Below are positions 55,213-64,000 of a DNA stretch of 64,000 bases, in pieces. The DNA comes from Hyposmocoma kahamanoa. Its lineage: Eukaryota; Arthropoda; Insecta; Lepidoptera; Cosmopterigidae. The translations under genes were made by a program, and so were the position numbers. The stretch covers positions 5,094,506 through 5,158,505 of the forward strand of contig NW_020653852.1 of assembly GCF_003589595.1 (NCBI RefSeq). Direction: 5' to 3'. How positions within the stretch are numbered: position 1 is the first letter of the stretch; every line of letters starts with the position of its first letter. Below the pieces are notes generated by a model. The model was given only the letters and a program-made list of their open reading frames with translations, was not told the origin of the DNA and searched no databases.

Positions 55213-57559
55213 TTTCCATAATCCATCTTGTTTTTCCAAAGACTTGTATATTGAACTCCATTACTTTATGTGCTTTTATTGACAAAGCAACAATCTACTT
55301 TATTATTTTACTTTCCCTTCAAATACAACATAGGTCATTGCTCGTCACTAAGCAAGCGTCATTAATGCGTATACGCATTAGCGGCATCTCAGTCATTCTT
55401 AGTCCACCAATTAGTTGGTATCTATTCAACGATTGAAACTTCACCCCATTCCGTGGAGTCTAAAGAATACGCGAGAGGGAACTATAGATCTCAAATCAAT
55501 CGAATAATAAAACACTGCCGATGTTTTTTCAACGTGAAATATGATATTCACATGAGTTTTGGAGGAAAAAAACACGTGTTCAACTTCCATAAGGAACAGA
55601 TCAATATAGTGTCTCATAATAATTGAAATATAATGAATTTGAATATAGATATTCAAATTCATTATATTCGTGTGTGTTTCTTACACATTTACCTGTTTTT
55701 GTTTGGTCACACGTGTCAATCGTCAAAAAATCGAGCAGATCAGTAGACACTTGTAGTGTGTGAACTGTGCATATGCGCATGTGTGTATATGTGTAACACA
55801 GATTTGTTCCAAAATTTGTCCATGATAAGATGCTGTATTTACCTTACATATTTTTTAACATTTATAATATGTTTCCATTGCAAATTTTAAAGAACAAGTA
55901 GTAAATAAAGATATCCCTATCCAGAATTTAAGATCACTTATATATCACAAACTGATTGTATTTTCGTGCTTTTTAATTATTACCGCCTCTACATTCAAGA
56001 CTCGTTCGTTCTACTGTAAACGTATACCGTCTCTTATAACACGGACCGACGCCGTTTTGTCGCGTTTCTTTATTTCGTCACATAACCACGTTATTGAATC
56101 TAATTTGATATGAATATAGACGCATGCTTTTAAAATAAGCTTTCAAAACTTGTCGATAAGGCGTTTTAAGAAGTATTTTTTTTTAAATATCATTTACAAT
56201 TTCGATACATAACTTGTTATGAAACGATATGGTTGGAATGCCGGATATATTTAACCGGGATTTCAAATTCATCTGAAATGTCAAATTAAATAATATAAAT
56301 TACTGTAAAAGTCGTAATTCATGTAAATTACTAACCAAACAACAGTTAAGTAGGTATTTGATAACAATACAAAACATCAGACAAATTAGAAGGAAAATGT
56401 CACGATAAACAAATAGTAGTTTATGTGACTGTTATATACAGGCGAGTTTCATAGATACATCACACGAGTGATTTAATGCCTAATTATGTACAATTACATA
56501 TACTGCTTTATCTATACACATATTATAAGCTCTCTGTGATGTGTTCGGGAACCGCATGTTACGACTGGCGAAATGGCGGCAAATAAAAATTTTTCTCACG
56601 CATGTCACACAACCGTAGTTTTCATTTTCAATTCATAGACTAACTAGAATCGGCCCCAACTATCATATCGTTCGATATCAAGTAACGTGTGAAATTTACA
56701 CAATTGTTTGCTATTGACATTTCATTTCGAATAAAACTTAATCTCGACTGATGATATTAGAACTAAAGTCGAATGAAATTGTTTTATTATTCAGAGATGT
56801 TCGAAATTTGAATGTCATAATTAAATCGAATTCGATGTCAATAAGAAGCAATAATTACATTTTCACAGATAACAAATTCGTTCTTACAAAACAATTTAAC
56901 TTTATGCTAAGCACATCATAGTGTTTATGATATGTGTGTAGATAAAAATAAAAACAATACCGAATCGAGCATAAAAATGTCACTATTATTTTTTTATTAT
57001 ATATAAATGTGTATATATTGTATTGCTGTTCACTTGCTGTTTACTTCATAAAATTTTGTCAAATATTTGTTCAGTAGGTAATTGAATTTAGATTGCAGTG
57101 ACTTTTATTGTTTTTATAATAAGCAGGTCATTGGTACATTCTAAATTACCTGCAATGTATACAAGATTTTGACTCATATCTAATTTGTAGGCTACACAAC
57201 TGACAATACAGTTCATTATGCTATGTTCAATAATTTAAAAATCCGCTTCCATTCCGTTCCGCCGCATTATAAATTGAGCGTAAGCGTTCTGTCGTTAACC
57301 GTGTTCCACTATGTCTCATAAAAATGTTTATCATCGCCTTTCAAAACGATTGCTTTCATGTAATGCTTCAGCGCGATCTCTCCATATATTACAATTGCGG
57401 TCATCTTTATCTTTATTTGAGTACGATCTAAAGACATTTTATATTCAGATTCGATTACGTCGTGTAGTTTACCCTTATTATCTTCAATTATTACCATTTA
57501 ACCGATGGTATGGTATTTTTTGCAAAATATTTTATTGGATCAACGGTAATGGAAAATTC
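55213..57559. other. AT-rich sequence, no gene seen
   Basis: Contains the palindrome at 55627 listed separately. No ORF or repeat is recognised otherwise. Confidence 0.4.
55627..55668. repeat. 42-bp near-perfect palindrome
   Basis: AATATAATGAATTTGAATAT at 55627-55646 and its exact complement at 55649-55668, separated by AG: 20-bp arms with a 2-nt loop. Confidence 0.95.
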
Positions 57560-57579
57560 GTGTGCAGATCTCCAACATT

Positions 57580-57880
57580 GGATAAATTTACGACAGTGGT
57601 TGCCTAATGAGAAAGCGAGGAGAAAGAGGTCGACGGTTCCAACATCCTAATAAAACCTTACTTTCTAAGTTGTTTACATTTTAAATATAGTAGCTATAAC
57701 AAATTAACGATGAAGAAGAACGTGGTGATGAAACCTGCACGGTTCACAACCCTTGGACAACCTGTGAAGTCTCCAACCTGCAGTGGGCCAGCGTGGTAGA
57801 CTATTGCCTGAATCCTATCCTTAGTAGAGACACGTGTTTACAGTGTAACGTATGAGTTGATGATGATGATGTCAATGACG
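57580..57880 (+). repeat. tRNA-derived SINE (second type), full copy
   Basis: Head GTGGTTGCCTAATGAGAAAG with GTCGACGGTTCCAACATCC, then AAGAACGTGGTGATGAAACC, TGCACGGTTCACAACC, CCTGTGAAGTCTCCAACCTG, CAGTGGGCCAGCGTGGTAGA and CTATTGCCTGAATCC, ending in GAGTTGATGATGATGATG. The GTGATGAAACCTGC ... GGGCCAGCGTGGTAGAC body and GATGATG end are characteristic of a widespread lepidopteran SINE. Confidence 0.75.
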
Positions 57881-58059
57881 AAACCGCCTGAAACACTAAA
57901 CTTCTGAAATCCTCGAAAAACTATGGCCTTGCATGGTGAATTATGAACCTTTGTGGGGATGGATTCATCGACATGAAACCTTTTTTTATAAAGTTTATTC
58001 AACAATAAGTATGTTAAAAATCAGTGCTGTGCAAACCAAATCTGTATAGCGTTCGCTTA
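57881..58059. other. Spacer, no feature seen
   Basis: AT-rich, nothing that I can support. Confidence 0.4.
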
Positions 58060-58183
58060 GGGACACAGTATCGAATCAAAAGTATGGATACTGAACTCAT
58101 GAAGTATCGTATAAAAAGTATCGTACTCATAAAAGTGTCAAAACAAAAATATCGATACTTTGAAGTATCGATACTTTTGTCCC
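58060..58183. mobile_element. Foldback MITE with AGTATCGATACTT motifs
   Basis: 124 bp. It starts GGGACACAGTATCG and ends CGATACTTTTGTCCC (13 of 14 terminal bases are complementary). The interior is built of repeated AAGTATCG/CGATACTT units in both orientations. No clear target duplication was found. Confidence 0.7.
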
Positions 58184-58344
58184 GCAAATTTTCCCTACTT
58201 AAAGACGGAATAAAACACATGAAAATAAATAATAAAATAAGTCTTTTATTTGACTTATGATTTTCAATTGAAACAAATAATAAAAGACTTTGCTTAAATC
58301 GATGAATTCAATCAATCATCATTTCACATAATTTGTGTTACTTA

Positions 58345-59430
58345 AATTTCTTTTATTTTTTTTTTTTATTTTTATTTATTCGGGTCAACAACAGTTTACA
58401 ATAACAGGAGTTACAATTTACTTCTAATTTAGAAAAAAACTAATTACAGTCAACCACATTTTACAATTTGAAATAACTACATTACTAATTTTACAACTAA
58501 TTACTATATATTATATTATACTACTGATTTTACAATTTGTCCAAATAACTAAATAATTGTGTGCCTGTACACTTGTGCTGCTCTTGTGAAGCAAGAATAT
58601 TTGTGTGGATAGTGTTTGTGTAGGTAGTGTTTGCGTGGGGTGTGTGATAGTGTGGTGTGTGCTCTGTATGTCTGAATCAAATTGTGTGATAAATATACTG
58701 TAAATATACAAAACGTAATATACAAAAATAAATAGAATAAAATACATAATATAGACTAAATGTAATATTATAAGTAACATCGTATGCCTCAACTCTGCTC
58801 TTGGCAATCTTAATTAGGACGCAGTTTGCGTAGGTATGATGAAGTTAACTACAAATAATATGTGTTTAAGTGGACTACGTGCTTTTTTAGTCAGTTAAAA
58901 AAAGGTTTTTTATTTGTGACTTAAGGCTGGTCTTGGAGACAGAGAATAAATCAAGGTTACTAAATTTTTCATTAAATAATCTAACCATCCGCGTGAATAC
59001 AGCGTTTTTACCGTAGTTGGTTCGGTGGAAGGGAGTAGCTAAGAGTGTCGAATGGCGCGTACGGTATTTTGGTACGTTGAAGTGAATGTTCTCAACTAAT
59101 TCTGGGTTATCAAGCCGATTATTAAGAATGTCATGCAAAAGGCATACATCTAACATTTGGCGCCGCTCCTCAAGCGTTAGAAACCCATGAAATCGACAGC
59201 TATCTAAGTAGGAATCTTCCCTTTGATGTGTAATATAGTTTAAGTGTTTAATGAACTTTTTTTGAATCCTTTCTATGCGAAATATGTAATCTTTATAACA
59301 CGGGGACCATATGGGGCTTGCGTGCTCTTCCCACTCCTCCTCTGTATAATCACTTAATAACAAAAATCTATTGGGTAACAGTCTGTTTCTCGTTTTTGAT
59401 ATTGTATTGCCTGCTCTTGAGAACAAACAT
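58345..59430 (-). mobile_element. LINE 3' end: RT C-terminal ORF, 3' UTR and A-rich tail
   Basis: The minus-strand ORF 59426-58887 (179 codons, intact) reads EHASPIWSPCYKDYIFRIER, IQKKFIKHLNYITHQREDSY, FHGFLTLEERRQMLDVCLLH, DILNNRLDNPELVENIHF, PKYRTRHSTLLATPFHRTN and YGKNAVFTRMVRLFNEKF. This matches the C-terminal region of lepidopteran non-LTR retrotransposon RTs (Y.SP.W.P.Y..YI..IE..QKKF.R.L.Y). It is followed by about 500 bp of 3' UTR ending in GACCCGAATAAATAAAAATA and an A-rich tail at 58345-58385. It is 5'-truncated, so endonuclease and the RT catalytic core are absent, but otherwise undamaged, which implies a young insertion. Confidence 0.9.
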
Positions 59431-59639
59431 TCTGAAGAAGGAACAAACTTTGCCGAAATTGCGAGGTACTCAAATATAATGTTTGTCAGGTATGTTAATT
59501 CAAATTCTTCATTCTCATTCTTATATGAGGGAAATGGTGGCTTACACTATACAGCCAAGTTATTTGTGATGACGGTTGCCATTTAAACAAATCGCAAGGT
59601 GGTTTGCGTTACGATATGAGGTGTCCAAAGTAGGAATTA

Positions 59640-59745
59640 TTCAAAACGATATAATACTTGTCAAAAAGTACTAATATTATATCGGAAGGAAACGTACTCG
59701 ATACCAAAAAGTATCGATACTTTTTCCATGTCCCTACGTCCACTG
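59640..59745. repeat. Partial copy of the AGTATCGATACTT MITE
   Basis: CGATACCAAAAAGTATCGAT, ACTTTTTCCATGTCCC: the same terminus as at 58060-58183, on the far side of the LINE. Confidence 0.6.
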
Positions 59746-60149
59746 AGACCCCAGAGTCCTGATCACGTAGTTATACACTAAATATAATATGATTAGTACA
59801 AGTACCTTTTTTTTTTCCTATTTTTCACTGTAGTTTTAGTATTTGTGTGGCAAGTTAAATGGTTTCAATAATAAGTTGCGCCTACTTCATCGTCCTTTCT
59901 TCTTTCGTGTTTAGTTTTAAACGTTAGTTCTGAAAGCGCTCGACTGCTTAAGGCTCTTTCTTTTTATCACCTTCCTACTACACAACATCGTAAGCTTTTT
60001 CCGTAATTATCCTCACGTTTACCGATTTTCACTATAGGTATGCGCTATCACAACGTGCCAATGTTTCTTGAATTTAAAATTTTCAACGAACTCCTTTTCA
60101 AAATTACACAATATTTTAATGTTGTTTGGACTTTGGAAATGAAATTATA
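59746..60149. other. AT-rich sequence, no gene seen
   Basis: No feature that I can support. Confidence 0.4.
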
Positions 60150-60240
60150 TTTCTGATTAGTCATGGTCATCCGAGACCTGTAAAGAGCCCGAAATGTTAG
60201 TCTGTTTGGAAAAACAAATATATACGCCATTTAGATAGTG
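60150..60240 (+). repeat. Family B fragment with hammerhead-like core, + orientation
   Basis: TGGTCATCCGAGACCTGTAA, AGAGCCCGAAATGTTAGTCT, GTTTGGAAAAACAAATATAT and ACGCCATTTAGAT. Confidence 0.65.
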
Positions 60241-60548
60241 AATGTTGCACGTCCCAAATGTGTAGCCAAGAAATCGATGTTGTTTAGACTTTTATTTATT
60301 TATTTATTTGGCAAACCAACAGAATTACATATCATACTTATTCTGAAGGTTACATTTTGCATTGTTCTAATGTGTATTCCAATTATAGGTAAGCTCATTT
60401 TAAACCAAATGCTGACAGAAAAATAGGTACAAAAAAGGTATAAATATTTAAGCAATTTTACATTATAATTGAAATATATTAAAAAATAATAATAATTAAA
60501 TCTATATAATTAATAAAACTAAAACAAGAAATATTATAACATTAATAT

Positions 60549-60571
60549 TAATAATAATAATAATAATAATA
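60549..60571. repeat. (AAT)n microsatellite
   Basis: Seven uninterrupted AAT/TAA units. Confidence 0.95.
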
Positions 60572-61679
60572 AATGCAATTCAATAATTTTACTTATTAGA
60601 CTTGCCAAAATTTTATCTCATTGTGTAATCTACTTGGTCTGAAAGCACAAGATTCTATGTAATTCGTTTAGTAGAGTTTCAGATGTTAGAGGACCTGATT
60701 TTTTTACTACCGTTCTTCAATCTCCACAAATTATACTAAATTGCACTCTTCAGCGTTGCCACTTCCATGTAGACAAAATAAGATAATAGTAGATTTTTAA
60801 TACTTTTTAATTAACTTAAATTTAAAAAAAAAACTCGATGTTCCCGAGACTGAAAACGTCAGTCTCGAGTCTCGAAAATCCCAAAAAATTGTCAAGGTTC
60901 TCAAAATTTTCGAGACCGAAATTCCCGGGATGAAAGCCCTAGTTGACTCGTTGGATTGTGATAACTTCGCATTTTACTTTATAGTCTTATTAAAATCTTA
61001 TTATATTTGAGATAAATTGTTCTTGTTACGTTTAATTACTTACCTTGCACGTCTGCTTGTTTTTCTACAAGATACCGGAGTAAATACTCGTATATCCTTT
61101 AACTATATCGTCTTTAGCAACTCGTTAGTCTAGGTGACAGTTATCGTCCACTAGTACGTGCAAGTATTAATAGAACCTGCAAAAGCAGTTTGTTAAGCGA
61201 TATCGAAAGTATTACTCTCGGTTTTAACCTCTACAATTTCAATTAGTGAAGCCTATTTATGGGGAAAAGTTTATAACAGTTCTCTTAAACCATGTTAATT
61301 ATTTATGTCTACAAGGTTACGTTGGCCTTGCGTCTTATATCATCGTACATCTGTCTGTCACATTATGCACTATCTCTTTTGTTGTCCTTGCCCCACTTTC
61401 AGCTCTCTTTATTTTCTTCTTTTTAACTCCGCTGTCATTTTACTCGACATTACTTCAGGAATTGTTTATTCTAAGCAGTAATCATTATCAATACATATAC
61501 ATATACACTCCACACTCTTTTCCTATCGGGGCAGGCAGTGACAGAGTGTTTGGTCGTGGTAAGTAAAATTAAAGCTTGCCCGCTCACACTCCACTCCTCT
61601 TCTCTATCTTTGTCACTACATCTTCTTTCTCGCTGCAACTCTCTCTTATGAATATTTTAACTTATTAAGAAAAACTTTT
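60572..61679. other. AT-rich sequence, no gene seen
   Basis: The 106-codon ORF at 61246-61566 (+) is hydrophobic but low-complexity and matches no family I know. Confidence 0.35.
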
Positions 61680-62030
61680 ACCCGACTCCAAAAATTTGAC
61701 TGTATTTTTTTTTGTATGTATGTTACACGATAACTCCAGTATTTGTGAACTGATTTTCATGATTATTTTTTGTTGAAAAGGGGGTACCTCCATAGTGGTC
61801 CCATTTCATTTTTAAGAAAATCATCCACCTGTAAGGGTGGCTGTTCACGCATAAAGATTTATTTTTATAAATAGCGCCTAAATTTTACTTAAGGAGCAAT
61901 TATTTTAATAGTTGATTTTGCTATTCTCCAATTCAAGGCGTTTTTCTCTCTCAATATACTTTGAGTAGTGAGAACCGATTTTTGAAGTTGTTTTTTTTAG
62001 TACTCTGTACCGAGATTATTATTAGACATC
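61680..62030 (+). repeat. Family C dispersed repeat, + orientation
   Basis: ACCCGACTCCAAAAATTTGA, CTGTATTTTTTTTTGTATGT, ATGTTACACGATAACTCCAG, AAGGGGGTACCTCCATAGTG, GTCCCATTTCATTTTTAAG, and at the 3' side GAAGTTGTTTTTTTTAGTAC, TCTGTACCGAGATTATT. Confidence 0.75.
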
Positions 62031-62499
62031 ATATCTTCTTGACTTCTGTCATTATGTTTTTTCGAAAATAAAAACTATTTGTGCAATAAAGTAAGTATTA
62101 GAATAAGACGACGTTTGAAAAACTATGCAGTAATGTTAAATTCAGAAAAACTCTGTATAATATCATTGGAAAAACTAGTCTTTTACCTATTTTGAATGGT
62201 GTTTTCTTTCATTCGAGTTCCAATAGTAAACCTTAATGCCACATTTGAATCGATAATGGGGTTCAATATAATTAACTCGTACACGGTACTAAATGCTGAT
62301 TGAAAATATTTTAAGTACTTCCTACTGTGTTTGAAGTACCTAGTAGTAAATATATTTTAATTTTATAAGCTCCTGTGTGGTTTTAAACTTTTGAATAATT
62401 TATGGTTTCATTAAATAATATTCCCATGCCTGTGACTTTTTAAAGTAATTCTTAGTGAAATTCAACATTTCAAATATGTTTTTTTCTTAAGTAAGATAA
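62031..62499. other. AT-rich sequence, no gene seen
   Basis: No feature that I can support. Confidence 0.4.
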
Positions 62500-62784
62500 T
62501 TGCAGTTGAAATAATATAATTTATCACACACTACTACTCATTCATATATCATTCGTATGTGGAATAGACTGACTGCTAGCATTCGTGACAGTCCATCGGT
62601 GGCATCTTTCAAACATAAATTAAAAGAGCACTACCTGTCGAACGCGTTAGATAGCTAATAGGTAACATATATTATAAAGTAGTAATTTGTTTAGATTATA
62701 ATATATATTCTGCTTATGCTTGTATTTATGTATATAAAGTTCATGTAGGTGTGTATGTCTGTCATATGTATATATTATCATATT

Positions 62785-62822
<38 letters not shown>

Positions 62823-63025
62823 TATATTTATATATATATTTTAATTTATTTATTTTTTTACTCACATTTAAATTTTAATTTTATTGTACAATAATTAGTC
62901 CCGCAGACTTCATTTTTCACCTAGGCTAGGGTTGGCTGGAAGAGATCTCTTCTAGAGATAAGCTCACCTTTGTATATGTCCTTGTTTCATGTATCTTTTC
63001 TTTGTGCAATAAAGAGTTATTATTC
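62500..63025 (+). mobile_element. LINE 3' end: last codons of RT ORF, 3' UTR
   Basis: The + frame HSYIIRMWNRLTASIRDSPS, VASFKHKLKEHYLSNALDS ends at the stop at 62656-62658. This is the usual ending of the RT ORF of jockey/CR1-like LINEs (R.WN.LP..IR..PS...FK..L...YL). The 3' UTR contains an (AT)n tract at 62791-62819 and ends AGGGTTGGCTGGAAGAGATC, TTTGTGCAATAAAGAGTTAT. It is extremely 5'-truncated. Confidence 0.75.
62791..62819. repeat. (AT)n microsatellite
   Basis: About 14 uninterrupted TA units inside the LINE 3' UTR. Confidence 0.95.
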
Positions 63026-63202
63026 ATAAGTTACATTCCTCAGAGAATAAAGAGTAAGAAACTCAAGGGATTGCTCTGTGTAAATAAACATTTGTTCATA
63101 TTTATCATTTATGGCATATATTTTAAAGTATTGTAAACAGGACAAACATGAATGAACGAAACTGATCACTCCGAATGAACAAAACTGTTCAAGCGCATGC
63201 AT

Positions 63203-63300
63203 TCGACCTCCGTGGTCGAGTAGCTTACACACCGGTTTTCATGGTGTCGCTGAGTCCCGAGATCGATCCTCGGACCGGTTAATGTAGAAAATTAACGTTT
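63203..63300 (+). repeat. tRNA-derived SINE head
   Basis: CGACCTCCGTGGTCGAGTAG with A box TGGTCGAGTAG, GGTTTTCATGGTGTCGCTGA, B box GAGATCGATCCTCGG, then GGTTAATGTAGAAAATTAAC. It matches the second head of the composite SINE at 26700. Confidence 0.75.
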
Positions 63301-64000
63301 TCGGGGTGCAGTCGTTCCTTTGTTGTTTCCGATTTCCATAACACAAGTGCTTGAGTTACTTACGCAACATATGTGATGTTCTCTAATATTAATAAATTTA
63401 TTTGCATTTAAATACGATTATGACTGTCAAGAATAGCCACTTCATTATTGTTGCTTTTATTAATATTATATCTATCACTATTTTTCATTGAATAAATGAT
63501 GTTCTGCATAACATAAAATACAGTTTCATAAATATGCTGTGACCATGGTGTAAGAATGCTAATTTCTCAAAAACTCTCTAGGACTAATAGCACGCATTTG
63601 CAAAGATTCTATTAGTATATTTCAAGTGTACTGGCCTGAGATTTTATGTTACCAAAGTCTGACGTATATTGCTGTACTGCCATAATTTGTCTCCTTTAAT
63701 AGCTTGTCGAAACAACCATCGAATAAAAAAGAAAAAGATTTTAAACGAGATCTTGGACAGTGTACGCGTATACATTCCCAAGTGTATTTTAAAATATCTG
63801 TAAAATTTTTGACGGTGATTTAGAAATTCGATTATTTTGTCAAAACATTTGCAACTCTATTCGAAAGGTCCATTTAGAATATGCTAGTTGAACATACCTC
63901 TGTATTATTGTTTTTACTTTCTAATCTAAATGATATTGTAATTTAAACCAAATATACAATGGTACCGATGACATTCCCATCCCCTTTTATAAGCGTGACA
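63301..64000. other. AT-rich sequence, no gene seen
   Basis: No exon of the wunen-type gene is recognisable up to the right edge. Confidence 0.4.

Noticed and set aside
60549..60571. Regular short repeats as a CRISPR or satellite array
   Set aside because: A simple AAT microsatellite. No spaced direct repeats are present anywhere in the window.
61246..61566. Hydrophobic 106-codon ORF as a later wunen exon
   Set aside because: It has no PSGH or SR..H..D motif, low complexity, and its frame has no suitable splice sites.

Overview
This is an AT-rich eukaryotic nuclear window, almost certainly from a moth or butterfly (Lepidoptera). The evidence is short exons with GT/AG splice sites separated by a very long intron, an insect-type lipid phosphate phosphatase (wunen family), and many dispersed repeats of kinds familiar from lepidopteran genomes: tRNA-derived SINEs, 5'-truncated non-LTR retrotransposon tails and foldback MITEs. 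I see no bacterial operons, CRISPR arrays or rRNA genes.

Only one gene is well supported. Two exons on the + strand (22802-22953 and 47549-47746) encode consecutive parts of a wunen / phospholipid phosphatase (PAP2 superfamily) integral-membrane enzyme. They carry the first transmembrane region, the conserved PYKRGFFCDDES stretch and catalytic motif C1 (KYTIGRLRP). The reading phase is kept across a 24,595-bp intron. The first exon and the exons with catalytic motifs C2 and C3 are not found here, so the gene runs off at least the right side. Positions 1-22801 are upstream sequence or an earlier intron. Positions 47747-64000 are probably the next intron.

Everything else is mobile-element debris. 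Family A is a roughly 300-bp retroposon seen about 17 times in both orientations. Family B (seven cores plus one detached 3' end) carries a conserved core resembling a decayed hammerhead ribozyme, as in Penelope-like elements. Family C (four copies) is a lepidopteran AACCGACTT-type repeat. There are several tRNA-derived SINEs with visible A and B boxes, foldback MITEs (a matched pair at 14948 and 44841), and at least eight non-LTR retrotransposon 3' ends. Some insertions are nested and keep target-site duplications (20152/20463 and 26837/26982), which gives a relative order of events.

Several minus-strand stretches (17351-18648, 25125-25461, 31227-31412, 40780-41016, 52271-54050) look like decayed or unrecognised coding sequence. 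They may be relics of an unidentified element or gene. The minus strand is purine-rich there, so part of the appearance may come from composition.
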